Assembly (NCBI RefSeq): GCF_005405065.1
Contig: NZ_BJDI01000008.1
Location: 1-64,000, forward strand
DNA length: 64,000 bases
Source: Lactiplantibacillus nangangensis
GTDB lineage: Bacteria; Bacillota; Bacilli; Lactobacillales; Lactobacillaceae
Direction of reading: 5' to 3'
Shown here: positions 21,393 through 30,182 of the stretch, in pieces
Layout: each line of letters opens with the position of its first letter
Numbering within the stretch: the stretch's first letter is position 1
The notes under the pieces: model-generated
Seen by the model: only the letters and a program-made list of their open reading frames with translations
The model's database searches: none
Told to the model about the DNA's origin: nothing
Made by a program: the position numbers and the translations under genes

Positions 21393-23113
21393 TTGGCCGC
21401 CTCCTCACGTGCTTTTTGCGTTTGATAAATTTTTTGATAAATTGAATTGGTTTGTAATAAGTCTTGATGTGTCCCAATGCCACTGACTCGGCCGTGATCC
21501 AACACCAAAACTTGATCAGCCCGAATGATTGAGGCAATCTTTTCAGCAATGACCACCGTTGTTGTCGCAGTCAAATCACGATCCATCGCTTCTTGAACGA
21601 GCTTTTCGGACTTTGCATCGAGCGCAGAAGTCGCATCATCTAAAATTAACACTTCCGGATTGGCAATGATGCCCCGCGTAATTGCTAACCGTTGCTTTTG
21701 ACCACCAGAGAAATTTTGTGACCGTTCTTCGACTGGTGCTTCATAACGTTCTGGTAACCGCTCAATAAATTCGGAAGCTTGAGCCACATTGGCTGCCCAA
21801 CGCATATGACTTAGTTCAGCATCTGGCCGGACCTGTTTTAAATTGGCCGCAATCGTCCCTGAAAAGAGTGTCGACCGCTGTAGAACGTATGCGACAGTCG
21901 CTCGCAACGCCTTTTCTGGAATTTGGCGGACATCAACCCCGCCAATCGTAATCCGACCACTATCGGGATCATACAAACGCGCAATCAACTGCGCCAACGT
22001 TGTCTTGCCGGAACCAGTAGCGCCGACAATTCCTAACATCGCCCCCGCAGCAATGTGAAAACTGACATCCGTTAAAGTCGGCTGGTCATCACCTGGATAA
22101 GTGAATGTAACGTGTTCAAAACTTATGTCACCGACTAATGGCGTGGCATCATCACCTTCCACGTAACTCATGCTAGGTTGTGTCGCCAGCACCTCATTGA
22201 TCCGTCCCAGTGAAATCACTGCTCGAGAAGCAAACGTCATTAAAAAGCCACCATTAATAACCGCGTATAAGATTTGCATCAAATAAGAAATAAAACTCGT
22301 AATTGCCGCCAAATAACTCGGATGGACAGTAATATTTTGACCAACCAGATACACTGCCACACCAACGGCTAAATTAGCTGTCAAAAAGAAAATTGGCATC
22401 AAAATCGAGAACCAATAGCCAATTTTGGCGGTTACCGCTGTTAGTTCATCGGAAGCATGTGAGAACTTTTTAATTTCGTTCGTTTCTTGGACAAACGATT
22501 TAACCACGCGAATTCCCATCAAATTTTCACGGGTCACCGTATTCACATTCTCAATATCTTGTTGCGTTTGGCCAAAATACTTGGTCATGCGACCAACCGC
22601 AATCCAAGAAGCAAACAAGATAATCGCCATCATCACAACAATTACCCACCATTGTTCAGGCATCGTCACAATTGCCAAAACCAATGCCCCAATGAACAAC
22701 AACGGGATCCGCGTAATTTGTTGAAACCCGGCCATCACGATCTGTTGAACCTGATTAATGTCATTAGTCATCCGAACCACTAAATTAGACGCTGAAAAAG
22801 TTTCCACATCTGCATAAGCAAATGACTGGATTTTCGCATACAAGTCCGATCGCAAATCTGTCGCAACGCCCAGTGCAACCCGTGCCGAATAAATAGTATT
22901 GATCACGCCACCAGCAATGCCGAGCACTGCTAGCCCGAGCAATAATAGTCCCTCACGCATCACCGTTTGCTGATCATCCTTGATAATTGCCGTCATCACG
23001 ACCTGTAATAGTCTCGGTTGCCACAACGTTGCAAATACTAGCACAATCACCGACAGCAACGCGACACTGACGTCAACACGATAGCGTTTAAAATACGGCA
23101 TCAACACCTTCAT
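21389..23113 (-). CDS. Heterodimeric ABC exporter, degenerate half
   Basis: Partner of the preceding half-transporter: six membrane helices and an ATPase domain. Walker A (GATGSGKTT) and signature (FSGGQKQR) are intact, but Walker B reads LILDDATSALD, with Asp in place of the catalytic Glu, and the switch reads VIAEKIAS, lacking the His. One site of the dimer is therefore probably non-hydrolytic, as in LmrC and TM287. ATG at 23113 has AGGGAG 9 bases upstream and is preferred to the TTG two codons earlier. No regulator gene is adjacent. Confidence 0.9.
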   Translation of the reverse strand: MKVLMPYFKRYRVDVSVALLSVIVLVFATLWQPRLLQVVMTAIIKDDQQTVMREGLLLLGLAVLGIAGGVINTIYSARVALGVATDLRSDLYAKIQSFAYADVETFSASNLVVRMTNDINQVQQIVMAGFQQITRIPLLFIGALVLAIVTMPEQWWVIVVMMAIILFASWIAVGRMTKYFGQTQQDIENVNTVTRENLMGIRVVKSFVQETNEIKKFSHASDELTAVTAKIGYWFSILMPIFFLTANLAVGVAVYLVGQNITVHPSYLAAITSFISYLMQILYAVINGGFLMTFASRAVISLGRINEVLATQPSMSYVEGDDATPLVGDISFEHVTFTYPGDDQPTLTDVSFHIAAGAMLGIVGATGSGKTTLAQLIARLYDPDSGRITIGGVDVRQIPEKALRATVAYVLQRSTLFSGTIAANLKQVRPDAELSHMRWAANVAQASEFIERLPERYEAPVEERSQNFSGGQKQRLAITRGIIANPEVLILDDATSALDAKSEKLVQEAMDRDLTATTTVVIAEKIASIIRADQVLVLDHGRVSGIGTHQDLLQTNSIYQKIYQTQKAREEAAK

Positions 23114-23254
23114 TGTCAATCACTCCCTTAAGCTTAGCTCCCTTTAGCGTACCTGAATTCTCAGCACTTCACAATTAATAAATGAATATTTCAATATTTT
23201 ATCTACAATACCAGTAAAATAATCTACTTATCGTCCTCATTTGCGATTTAGAAC

Positions 23255-23289
23255 CAAAAAAAGCACGTGAATCCGAAGATTCGCGTGCC
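23255..23289 (-). terminator. Terminator after ldhD
   Basis: On the minus strand GGCACGCGAATC-TTC-GGATTCACGTGC is followed by seven T residues. Confidence 0.92.
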
Positions 23290-23309
23290 CTTAATTAATT
23301 CAGGAGAAA

Positions 23310-24308
23310 TTAGTCAAACTTAACTTGCGTGTCAGCTTTACCAGTTTCGATGAATTGTTTGTTGTTGTCCATTGAGATGTGCACCATGTTGTGAACAGCT
23401 GGTTCAGTATAGAACGCAGTATGTGGTGTAATCAAAACGTTGTCACGGTTGAACAAGTTCATGAAGACCTTGTCATCAATCGTTTGACCTTCAAGATCTT
23501 TGTTGAAGATCTTAGTTTCGTATTCATAAGTGTCAAGGGCAGCACCGGCAACTTTGCCGCTGTCTAAGGCCTTGATCAAGTCTTCTGAATCGATGAGCGT
23601 CCCACGGGCAAAGTTCAAGATGTAGGCACCATCTTTCATCTTGCTGAAGGCATCAGCATTTAACATGTGATAGTTGTCCTTCAAAGCAGGAACATGCAAG
23701 GTAATAACGTCTGATTGAGCGAATAATTCGTCCAACGTATCAACGTACATACCTTCTTTGTCAAGTTCAGCGTTACGGTAAACATCGTAACCGATAACTT
23801 TGGCACCGAAACCTTTGAAGATATCGATAGCAGCGCGGCCAATCCGACCAGTACCAACAACACCAACAGTCATAGTGTTTAATTCTTTGGCAATGTTTGG
23901 TGCCCAACGGAAGTCTTGTTTAGCCAACTTCTTGTTGAACATTGGGGTTTGACGTAACAATTGCATCAATTGGGTTACTGATAATTCAGCAATCGCATTT
24001 GGTGAGTATGCAGGTACGTTAGAAATCTTTAATCCACGTTCCTTAACAGTTGGGACGTCAACATTGTCGACACCAACGTTACGTAGTGAAATGTTCTTAA
24101 CACCTTCGTCAGCCAACTTGTTCAAAACAGCAGCGGTGTAATCCTTTTGTTGGTATACATCGGCACCGTCAAAACCTTTAGCCAATTCGGCCGTCTTTTC
24201 GTCAAGTAGTTCTGGAACTAACTTAACTTCAACATCGGGATGTTCTTCCATCCATGTCTTGAAGAATGGACGTTCGTCATCACGTACAGCATAAGCAATA
24301 ATTTTCAT
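23310..24308 (-). CDS. ldhD: D-lactate dehydrogenase
   Basis: NAD-dependent enzyme that reduces pyruvate to D-lactate, regenerating NAD in fermentation and supplying D-lactate for peptidoglycan precursors ending in D-Ala-D-Lac (known for this group). Family features: GVVGTGRIGRAAIDIFKGFG binds NAD, and FARGTLID, DTYEYE and ITPHTAFYT carry the catalytic Arg, Glu and His. Length is 332, as in L. plantarum LdhD, which it resembles closely. ATG at 24308 has AGGAGGA upstream; the longer frame starts before it without support. Confidence 0.96.
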   Translation of the reverse strand: MKIIAYAVRDDERPFFKTWMEEHPDVEVKLVPELLDEKTAELAKGFDGADVYQQKDYTAAVLNKLADEGVKNISLRNVGVDNVDVPTVKERGLKISNVPAYSPNAIAELSVTQLMQLLRQTPMFNKKLAKQDFRWAPNIAKELNTMTVGVVGTGRIGRAAIDIFKGFGAKVIGYDVYRNAELDKEGMYVDTLDELFAQSDVITLHVPALKDNYHMLNADAFSKMKDGAYILNFARGTLIDSEDLIKALDSGKVAGAALDTYEYETKIFNKDLEGQTIDDKVFMNLFNRDNVLITPHTAFYTEPAVHNMVHISMDNNKQFIETGKADTQVKFD

Positions 24309-24343
24309 TACAAAAATTCCTCCTATATATTGATACATTAAAT

Positions 24344-24352
24344 ATTATAACA
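24344..24352 (-). promoter_or_regulatory. ldhD promoter (extended -10)
   Basis: On the minus strand TG-T-TATAAT lies 35 bases before the ldhD start. No good -35 is visible, which is common for extended -10 promoters. Confidence 0.65.
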
Positions 24353-24374
24353 GTAAATGTCAGAAAAAGAATGA

Positions 24375-24665
24375 CTATTTATGAAAACTTTGCGAAACTT
24401 TCACGCCATGGGTAGCTAAATACCGCAGCTTCGCACTTCTTGGCTGATGTTTGAAAGCATATTCGGCTTTAAGGGCGGCTGATTTCGTGTCAAAAGTTTC
24501 ATGATAGATCATTTTTAAAGGCCGCCGAGTTTGTGGGCGCGTATATTTGGCCCCCTTACCAGCGTTGTGGGTGGCTAGTCGGCGAGCCAAATCATCCGTA
24601 AAGCCACCATATAATGTTTGATCCGCACAGAGTAACACATAAAAGTAATACGGTTTAGTTGCCAT
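24375..24665 (-). CDS. GIY-YIG domain protein (YhbQ-like)
   Basis: A 96-residue single-domain GIY-YIG protein: [20 protein letters not shown] carries the family motif as a YVL...YGG variant, followed by the Arg of LARRLATHN and by KGAKYTR. Single-domain members such as E. coli YhbQ have nuclease activity on branched DNA, but their role is poorly known. ATG at 24665 lies inside the end of trmN6, downstream of GAGGTG; the much longer frame lacks a credible start. The overlap suggests co-expression with trmN6. Confidence 0.86.
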   Translation of the reverse strand: MATKPYYFYVLLCADQTLYGGFTDDLARRLATHNAGKGAKYTRPQTRRPLKMIYHETFDTKSAALKAEYAFKHQPRSAKLRYLATHGVKVSQSFHK

Positions 24666-25407
24666 AGAGTAATTGGTGCACCTCTTCCCCATAACTACCG
24701 TCTGTATCATAAACAATGACCGGCGGCAAGATTCGGACCCCATTTGGGCGACCTGACTTGATCATTTCAATTAAAACCATGTTTGCTTCACGGTCAGCCT
24801 TAGGATGGACAAATCGGAGGCGCTTCGGGGCCAGATGATGTGCCCGCATCGTCATGAACAAGTCATCCAACCGTTCAGGACGATGCACAAAGTAGGCTTT
24901 TCCGTTTGTCTTCAATAAGTCGCTCGTCACCGTCATGATTTGATCAAGATTCGCGGTAATTTCATGACGCGCAATCGCCAAATGTGGATTGGGATTTTTT
25001 TTACTCGTCGCTTGATCCTTAAAATACGGTGGGTTACACAGGACGACGTCGATCGAATCCTTCTTAATCGTTTTGGTGACCGTCAATAAGTCTTCATTTA
25101 AAATGGTGATTTGATCAGTCAGGTCATTCAGAATGACACTTCTAGCGGCCATATCGGCCAAACGTGGCTGTAATTCCACTGCCGTGATGTGACCACGCGT
25201 CTTCGCGCTGACAAATAACCCCACGGCCCCATTGCCCGCACATAGATCGACCGTCTGAGTTTTGGCGGCCAATGGCACTTGGGCGAATGCCCCCAATAAT
25301 ACCGCATCTAATGAGAAAGAAAAAACGGTCGGGCTTTGAATAATTTGAATTGTTTGACTATACAATTGGTCGATCCGTTCATCGGCCTTCAACGTTACTC
25401 GTGTCAT
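24655..25407 (-). CDS. tRNA1(Val) A37 N6-methyltransferase-type enzyme (TrmN6)
   Basis: SAM-dependent adenine N6-methyltransferase. [13 protein letters not shown] is the SAM-binding motif I (about residues 54-66) and [10 protein letters not shown] carries the catalytic NPPY motif of N6-adenine enzymes (about 120). The closest well-studied relatives are E. coli TrmN6 (YfiC) and B. subtilis YabB, which modify A37 of tRNA1(Val); target identity here is by homology. It is placed with a GIY-YIG gene, as yabB is in Bacillus. Confidence 0.87.
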   Translation of the reverse strand: MTRVTLKADERIDQLYSQTIQIIQSPTVFSFSLDAVLLGAFAQVPLAAKTQTVDLCAGNGAVGLFVSAKTRGHITAVELQPRLADMAARSVILNDLTDQITILNEDLLTVTKTIKKDSIDVVLCNPPYFKDQATSKKNPNPHLAIARHEITANLDQIMTVTSDLLKTNGKAYFVHRPERLDDLFMTMRAHHLAPKRLRFVHPKADREANMVLIEMIKSGRPNGVRILPPVIVYDTDGSYGEEVHQLLYGN

Positions 25408-25456
25408 ATGCTTCCTACTTTCATAAAAAACTCGTCCTCAGCTTAACATAATTCAC

Positions 25457-25485
25457 TTGCAGAAATCGGCAAATTTCGTCATACT
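25457..25485 (+). promoter_or_regulatory. plsC promoter
   Basis: TTGCAG, a 17-base spacer and CATACT precede plsC. The transcript would start about 25 bases before the ATG. Confidence 0.55.
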
Positions 25486-25517
25486 GATGGCAGTCAGTTA
25501 TCGAAAGGAAGTTTGCG

Positions 25518-26153
25518 ATGTTCTACTCATTTATGCGCGGATTGGTGCGGGTCATTGTTGCCATAATTAATGGTAATACCCACTACCAAGGTCGCGAAAA
25601 TTTACCAGACAGTGCTTATATTCTCGTCGGGCCGCATCGCACGTGGTTTGATCCGCTGTTATTTGCCTTAGCGGGGAGCCCGATGCAATTTAGTTTCATG
25701 GCCAAACAAGAACTTTTCAAAAATCCAGTATTACGTTATATTTTGACCCATGCCAATGCCTTTCCGGTTGACCGCAAGCACCCAGGACCATCAGCAATTA
25801 AGACACCCGTGAAATTTTTACGTAAGGGCCAATATTCTCTGATTATGTTTCCTTCAGGCACTCGGCACTCACAAGAACTCAAAGGTGGCGCAACCGTCAT
25901 TGCTAAAATGGCAGGCGTACCACTGGTGCCAACCGTCTATCAAGGGCCACTCACCTTTAAGCGGCTATTCAGTCGTAAGCGGGTCACTGTTCGTTTTGGC
26001 AAGCCAATCTACATCGACCGTAAGTTAAAGCTCGATGTTGCTGGTCAGAAACAAATCGAAACCCAAATGCTCACCGCTTTTGATGAGCTAGATCAACAAA
26101 TCGATCCTAGCTTCCATTATATTGATCCAGCCGAAAAAAAACACGCCAATTAA
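25518..26153 (+). CDS. plsC: 1-acyl-sn-glycerol-3-phosphate acyltransferase
   Basis: PlsC adds the second acyl chain to lysophosphatidate, making phosphatidate for membrane lipids. The HX4D motif is visible as HRTWFD at about residue 40. The glycerol-phosphate binding block is FPSGTRHSQ (about 115), and GVPLVPTVYQGP corresponds to the fourth motif. An N-terminal hydrophobic helix anchors it to the membrane. Length is 211. ATG at 25518 follows GAAAGGAAG. It stands alone and ends in a hairpin. Confidence 0.92.
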   Translation: MFYSFMRGLVRVIVAIINGNTHYQGRENLPDSAYILVGPHRTWFDPLLFALAGSPMQFSFMAKQELFKNPVLRYILTHANAFPVDRKHPGPSAIKTPVKFLRKGQYSLIMFPSGTRHSQELKGGATVIAKMAGVPLVPTVYQGPLTFKRLFSRKRVTVRFGKPIYIDRKLKLDVAGQKQIETQMLTAFDELDQQIDPSFHYIDPAEKKHAN

Positions 26154-26165
26154 GGCGTGTTTTTT
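26135..26165. terminator. Bidirectional terminator overlapping the plsC stop
   Basis: ACACGCC-AATTAA-GGCGTGT lies between an A-run and a T-run, so it works in both directions for the convergent plsC and YneF-type genes. The plsC stop codon lies in the loop. Confidence 0.9.
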
Positions 26166-26173
26166 ATTTGCCA

Positions 26174-26404
26174 TTACTTGCTGTCGTTTTTAGACGCAGC
26201 TTTCATAGAATTTAACATCTGATGCAACTTCTTTTCGGATGGGCGTTGACCCATTTGCATCATCATGCTGCGCAACATTTCTTCACTAATTGGTGGATTT
26301 TGCTTCAAGTAGTTTTGCATGTAGTGCCGAGCACCAAAGAAACCACCGGTCAGACCAACTAACACGCCAATCAACACGATTAAGATCCAAATACCAGTAG
26401 ACAC
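26174..26404 (-). CDS. YneF-family (UPF0154) small membrane protein
   Basis: A 76-residue protein with one N-terminal membrane helix (IWILIVLIGVLVGLTGGFFGAR), then a conserved soluble part NPPISEEMLRSMMMQMGQRPSEKKLHQM cut here to its key pattern: Met-rich MMMQMGQ and PSEKK. This is the UPF0154 family, widespread in Firmicutes and of unknown function. The start is probably GTG 26404, 9 bases after GGAGG; the ATG two codons earlier is too close to the ribosome-binding site. Confidence 0.87.
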   Translation of the reverse strand: MSTGIWILIVLIGVLVGLTGGFFGARHYMQNYLKQNPPISEEMLRSMMMQMGQRPSEKKLHQMLNSMKAASKNDSK

Positions 26405-26507
26405 AGTCATTCCCCTCCCTTTTTATAGACTTCATTAAACTAGTCTACACAAATTAAGGCTAAAAGAAAAGGAAAATTTGTCAATTGACAAATCTTCCAT
26501 GTAAGCG

Positions 26508-26747
26508 CTAATCGTCACGCAGGCCACGGTCACGCTGAACTTGACGAACCTTTTCTGGCGTAACTTCCTTACCATCTTTATCGTACACTTGTAACATTTC
26601 GACTTGTTGCCGGAAACCGGCCCGAAATTCTTTTAAGTATTTTTGACGCAAATCCTTGCGTTCGAGCTCTTCTAACTCAGTCAGCCCTTCCGCCTTGGCC
26701 TTGTGTGCCAATTCGTTGATACGGCTCAATAGTTCTTTTGAAATCAA
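26508..26747 (-). CDS. YnzC-type DUF896 protein
   Basis: A 79-residue helical protein of the DUF896/UPF0291 family: the opening ISKELLSRINELAHKAK, then LEELERKDLRQKYLKEFRAG and a C-terminal VRQVQRDRGLRD tail. In Bacillus subtilis the homologue ynzC lies in the LexA-controlled yneAB-ynzC region. Here it faces lexA, sharing the intergenic region with the LexA box, so SOS control is plausible. A possible promoter on the minus strand is TTGATT-17-TATTCT. Function is unknown. Confidence 0.86.
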   Translation of the reverse strand: MISKELLSRINELAHKAKAEGLTELEELERKDLRQKYLKEFRAGFRQQVEMLQVYDKDGKEVTPEKVRQVQRDRGLRDD

Positions 26748-26822
26748 TCAACTCACTCCTTTCAAAAGCATGAATAGAATACTCGATTTTTGACCTTAAA
26801 TCAATTAAAAGTATTTGTCAAC

Positions 26823-26836
26823 CGAACATTTGTTTG
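26823..26836. promoter_or_regulatory. LexA (DinR) box
   Basis: CGAACATTTGTTTG matches the Gram-positive LexA consensus (CGAAC-N4-GTTCG) at all but the last half-site positions. Its right end overlaps the -35 of lexA, so binding would block lexA transcription. Confidence 0.82.
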
Positions 26837-26862
26837 AAAGCGTGAAAAAGCTATGCTACAAT
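26834..26862 (+). promoter_or_regulatory. lexA promoter
   Basis: TTGAAA, a 17-base spacer and TACAAT lie 40 bases before the lexA start and overlap the LexA box. Confidence 0.85.
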
Positions 26863-26901
26863 GATTCTAACAACTAAAGAAAATTAAAATGAGGTGCCAA
26901 G

Positions 26902-27531
26902 ATGAGTAAAACATCTGAAAGCAAACAAATGGCCGTTCTACGTTTTATTTATGAACGCGTCAATGAAAAAGGTTATCCGCCAACCGTCCGTGAGATTGGT
27001 GAAGCCGTTGACTTATCTTCGACTTCAACGGTTCACGGTCACATTGCTAGACTTGAAAAAAAGGGCTTAATCCAAAAAGACCCAACTAAACCACGGGCAA
27101 TCGAAGTCACTCCTGCCGGCTACGATGCCCTCGGTGTTGAAACCACACCCCATCAAATCCCAATTTTAGGGACTGTTGCAGCTGGACAACCAATCTTAGC
27201 CGTGCAAGAAGCCACTGATTACTTCCCGATTCCAAAAGATCTCGAAACTTTCGGCGGTGACTTGTTCATGCTAACCATCCGTGGTGAAAGTATGATCAAC
27301 ATCGGCATCTTAAATGGTGATCAAGTGATTGTTCGGCGGCAAAGCTCCGCCGACAATGGTGACATCATCATCGCAATGACCGATGAAAATGAAGCAACCT
27401 GCAAACGATTCTTCAAAGAAGCCGATCATTATCGCTTACAACCTGAAAATGACACGATGGCGCCAATCATCCTAACTAATGTTTCCGTGTTAGGAAAAGT
27501 TGTTGGTCTCTATCGTGACATGCTCTACTAA
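26902..27531 (+). CDS. lexA: SOS repressor LexA
   Basis: LexA represses DNA-damage genes and cuts itself when RecA is activated. The N-terminal winged helix (about 1-70) contains [16 protein letters not shown]. The self-cleavage Ala-Gly pair lies in TVAAGQP at about residue 93. The catalytic Ser is in RGESMIN (about 130) and the Lys in ATCKRF (about 166). Length is 209. ATG at 26902 follows GAGGTG. A LexA box overlaps its promoter, showing autoregulation. Confidence 0.97.
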   Translation: MSKTSESKQMAVLRFIYERVNEKGYPPTVREIGEAVDLSSTSTVHGHIARLEKKGLIQKDPTKPRAIEVTPAGYDALGVETTPHQIPILGTVAAGQPILAVQEATDYFPIPKDLETFGGDLFMLTIRGESMINIGILNGDQVIVRRQSSADNGDIIIAMTDENEATCKRFFKEADHYRLQPENDTMAPIILTNVSVLGKVVGLYRDMLY

Positions 27532-27540
27532 ATTTATCTA

Positions 27541-27571
27541 AAAGTAATCGCCACTGGTGATTACTTTTTTT
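27541..27571. terminator. Bidirectional terminator between lexA and the AlkD-type gene
   Basis: AAGTAATCGC-CACTG-GTGATTACTT with T-runs both ways. The stop codon of the minus-strand gene lies within the stem. Confidence 0.85.
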
Positions 27572-28208
27572 GTGTCAGAAATTTGAGACCTTCCCGCGCG
27601 GCTAAGTTTGACAGATCATGTTGCTTGATAAAGTCAGTGACCCAACTGGGATCCGTTTTGCTATAGTCGCGTAATGCCCAACCAATCGCTTTTTGAATGA
27701 AAAATTGTGGATCAGCTTGTGACCCTTCAATGGCGGTAACTAAAAAGGCTTGATTCGTGCGCGCTTTTAGACTTAACTGTAAAGTAATCCCAACGCGCCG
27801 GAGCCAGTAGTTCTCAACGCCAATGAAAGCTTTGCCTTTGGTCGTTAAGTCACCCTGTTGATCTAAATAGACCGTCATCAGTTTACGCCAAGCATCAACA
27901 CTATCCCACCAAGCCTTGACTGGAATTTGGTTCTGACACCAGGCAAATGTCGCTGGTGTCAGTCGCTTAACATTGGCGAGTGCCAAATCAATCGCAACAT
28001 ACTGATATTCACGTTCTGGTTGCTGATAATAACCCGCCAACCAGTTTTGTAACTGGACAAGGGGCAATTGACGACTCGCCTGAACAATTGGCCGGGCTAA
28101 TTGACGTCGTTCAGTGGTCTTGACGCCTAAAAAAGGAAATTGGTTTCGCATGTACGCGGCCATTGCCGCTTGGTTTTCTGGATGTGTCGGTAAAAATAAG
28201 GGTGGCAT
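27561..28208 (-). CDS. AlkD-type DNA alkylation repair glycosylase
   Basis: HEAT-repeat protein of the AlkC/AlkD DNA glycosylase family, which removes bulky or cationic alkylated bases without base flipping. Family marks are REYQYVAIDLAL near residue 65 and KAWWDSVDAW (about 98-107), where the Trp-Trp and Asp contact the lesion in Bacillus AlkD, and the Arg of WLRRVGI. Length is 215. ATG at 28208 has GGAGG 8 bases upstream. It lies tail to tail with lexA, fitting a repair theme, but no LexA box was seen upstream. Confidence 0.88.
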   Translation of the reverse strand: MPPLFLPTHPENQAAMAAYMRNQFPFLGVKTTERRQLARPIVQASRQLPLVQLQNWLAGYYQQPEREYQYVAIDLALANVKRLTPATFAWCQNQIPVKAWWDSVDAWRKLMTVYLDQQGDLTTKGKAFIGVENYWLRRVGITLQLSLKARTNQAFLVTAIEGSQADPQFFIQKAIGWALRDYSKTDPSWVTDFIKQHDLSNLAAREGLKFLTQKK

Positions 28209-28262
28209 TTTAATAACCTCCTTTTGATTTTGTCAATTTGGCCGCGAGAGCTAAGCAGTCAA

Positions 28263-28271
28263 TGGTATAAT
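28263..28271 (+). promoter_or_regulatory. Extended -10 promoter
   Basis: TG-G-TATAAT lies 35 bases before the downstream plus-strand gene. No good -35 is visible. Confidence 0.6.
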
Positions 28272-28305
28272 AGTGACACTAATTTAAAACTCAGGAGTTG
28301 ATGAC

Positions 28306-28932
28306 ATGTTATTCTTAGCCATTATTGGCTTACTTATCTTTCTACTTGCCTTTTTTTCAGTCCTATCTGCCCGTCAAAATGGTGGCGGTTGGAAATTCTT
28401 AGCCACAGTTGCGACTCTGAGTGCTTTGCTAACGATTTTTGCAATTATCAAATTGCCATACTGGCCCTATAACCAAACGCACGCTGCCAAAGCCACTAAA
28501 ACGACCGCGACCGCAAGTAGCAGTAGCGCCGCGGCAAAGAGTGCTAAAATTGGATCTTCGCAGGTCGTCTTTAATGAAGCAAACGAGAAAAAAGCGGCCG
28601 CGACCACTAAGTTAAAAGAAGAAAGTATTCTCAAACAGCTAAAAGCAAACTATCGATCGATGGGAACCGTCAGTTTTGATGATTCTACCAAAACATTTAC
28701 CGTTACCCCAACCGATAAAAAATACGTCAAATCACTAAAAACAGTTAAAAAATATCCTGACCAGAATGAAAAAGCCATCACCACGATTACGCAAAACTTT
28801 GAATCACTCTCAACTTCCATTAAGAAGCATCTTGCCAAGGGCTACACAGTTCGTTTGCTAGACCCAAGCACCCCCAACACGACGCTATTAAGTGTCAAAG
28901 ACGGTGCCGTCGTAACGTCTAACTTCAAATAA
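28306..28932 (+). CDS. Membrane-anchored protein of unknown function
   Basis: Not recognised. The 208-residue product has two hydrophobic helices at the N-terminus (about 2-22 and 30-48) and an Ala/Thr/Ser/Lys-rich linker (about 55-80) typical of exposed lactobacillar spacers. It ends in a folded-looking domain of about 120 residues rich in Lys, Thr and Ser. The last part is probably outside the cell, depending on topology. ATG at 28306 has AGGAG 8 bases upstream, and a strong terminator follows, so it is a real single-gene unit. Confidence 0.75.
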   Translation: MLFLAIIGLLIFLLAFFSVLSARQNGGGWKFLATVATLSALLTIFAIIKLPYWPYNQTHAAKATKTTATASSSSAAAKSAKIGSSQVVFNEANEKKAAATTKLKEESILKQLKANYRSMGTVSFDDSTKTFTVTPTDKKYVKSLKTVKKYPDQNEKAITTITQNFESLSTSIKKHLAKGYTVRLLDPSTPNTTLLSVKDGAVVTSNFK

Positions 28933-28980
28933 AAGACTCGTTGTCGTAACGCCTTCTTGTTACTGACAACGAGTTTTTTT
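28933..28980. terminator. Bidirectional two-tier terminator
   Basis: The outer stem ACTCGTTGTC/GACAACGAGT encloses an inner GTAAC/GTTAC pair, with a T-run on the plus side and an A-rich left flank. It separates the unknown membrane protein from mvaS. Confidence 0.9.
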
Positions 28981-30148
28981 ACAACCATTGATCTCGATAC
29001 TGGCGTTGTTCATTTTGTTGGCCAACCAACACGAATCGATGGGGATCATCAGCAATGTCGATGGTTTGATCTGCCGCCGTCAAGGCAAGCTGACCATTAA
29101 ATAATTGTTCATATTCAGCGACACTGACACGCCGACGACGAGCTAACCGTTGCGGTAAGCCTTGGTCCAAGCCCAATTGATAATTAGGTTGTAATCGACC
29201 AGTATAAAACTCGCCTTCAGCGCCAGACCCATAACTAAAGAGCCCAATCAAATCATCGGCGGCTAAACTGGCATCGGTCAATAACAATGACAACAGGCTT
29301 AAATATAATGATCCGGTGTAAAGATTGCCCACCTGTCGATTTAGCTGACGGGCGTGTTCAAAGTGAGCTAATAAAGCGGCTTGTTGTGTTTCTGAAGCTA
29401 GTGGTAATACACTCTGTAATGCCTTCAAGCCCATTTTTGTATATGGCAAATGGAACGTCAATGCTTTAAAATCTGCGATATTAGCCTGCTGCTCATTGAG
29501 ATAAGTTTTGAAGACATCTTGAAAATAATCAATATAAATGTTTGACGAATATTTGCCGTCAACTAAGGCTGTCGTATGATACAATGGCCGCCAAAAGTCC
29601 ATGACATCTTGACTGAGCAACACCGAATCATCTGCTAGAGCCAACACCTGTGGTTCAGCACTGATCAACATTGCCATCGCACCACCACCTTGGGTCGGTT
29701 CTCCCGGCGTATGTAGCCCATAGCGCGCAATATCAGTCCCAATAACTAGGGCCTTTTTGGCTGGATGAACCCGGACATGGTCCTGGGCCAACTTCACCCC
29801 AGCGGTCGCCGCATAACAGGCTTCCTTCATCTCAACGGTACGAACACGCCGGTCAAGGCCCAATAACTGCGCTACATAGATAGCGGCAGCCTTAGAGTTA
29901 TCCACGCCAGATTCAGTCGCCACAATTAAAAGATCAATTGCAGCAATATCCTCAGCTGTTAACATTGGCGCCGCAGCATTTGCGGCCAGTGTGACCGCAT
30001 CTTGACTAGGCGGAATCACGGCCATCTTAGATTGACCGATACCAATTAAATATTTGTCTGGCGCTTCTTTGCGCGCAGTCGCTAGTTCGGCCATGTCGAC
30101 ATATAAATGTGAACTGGCAAAATGTAGCTTATCTATCCCAACTTTCAA
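28979..30148 (-). CDS. mvaS: Hydroxymethylglutaryl-CoA synthase
   Basis: MvaS condenses acetyl-CoA and acetoacetyl-CoA to HMG-CoA, the first committed step of the mevalonate route to isoprenoids, which lactobacilli use. The catalytic Cys lies in KEACYAATAG (about residue 110), and other landmarks are LLIVATESGVDNSK and QGGGAMAMLI. Length is 389 with the start at TTG 30148, 7 bases after GGAGG; GTG at 30151 is an alternative. The product feeds undecaprenyl phosphate synthesis and so links to uppS in this window. Confidence 0.94.
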   Translation of the reverse strand: MKVGIDKLHFASSHLYVDMAELATARKEAPDKYLIGIGQSKMAVIPPSQDAVTLAANAAAPMLTAEDIAAIDLLIVATESGVDNSKAAAIYVAQLLGLDRRVRTVEMKEACYAATAGVKLAQDHVRVHPAKKALVIGTDIARYGLHTPGEPTQGGGAMAMLISAEPQVLALADDSVLLSQDVMDFWRPLYHTTALVDGKYSSNIYIDYFQDVFKTYLNEQQANIADFKALTFHLPYTKMGLKALQSVLPLASETQQAALLAHFEHARQLNRQVGNLYTGSLYLSLLSLLLTDASLAADDLIGLFSYGSGAEGEFYTGRLQPNYQLGLDQGLPQRLARRRRVSVAEYEQLFNGQLALTAADQTIDIADDPHRFVLVGQQNEQRQYRDQWL

Positions 30149-30182
30149 CACAATTCCTCCAATTTGTTAGTCCCAATTAGTT

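Noticed and set aside
26490-26506. cre-like word TGTAAGCGCTAATC near the end of the DUF896 gene
   Set aside because: The last bases do not fit the CcpA consensus and the position, at a gene end, gives no regulatory sense.
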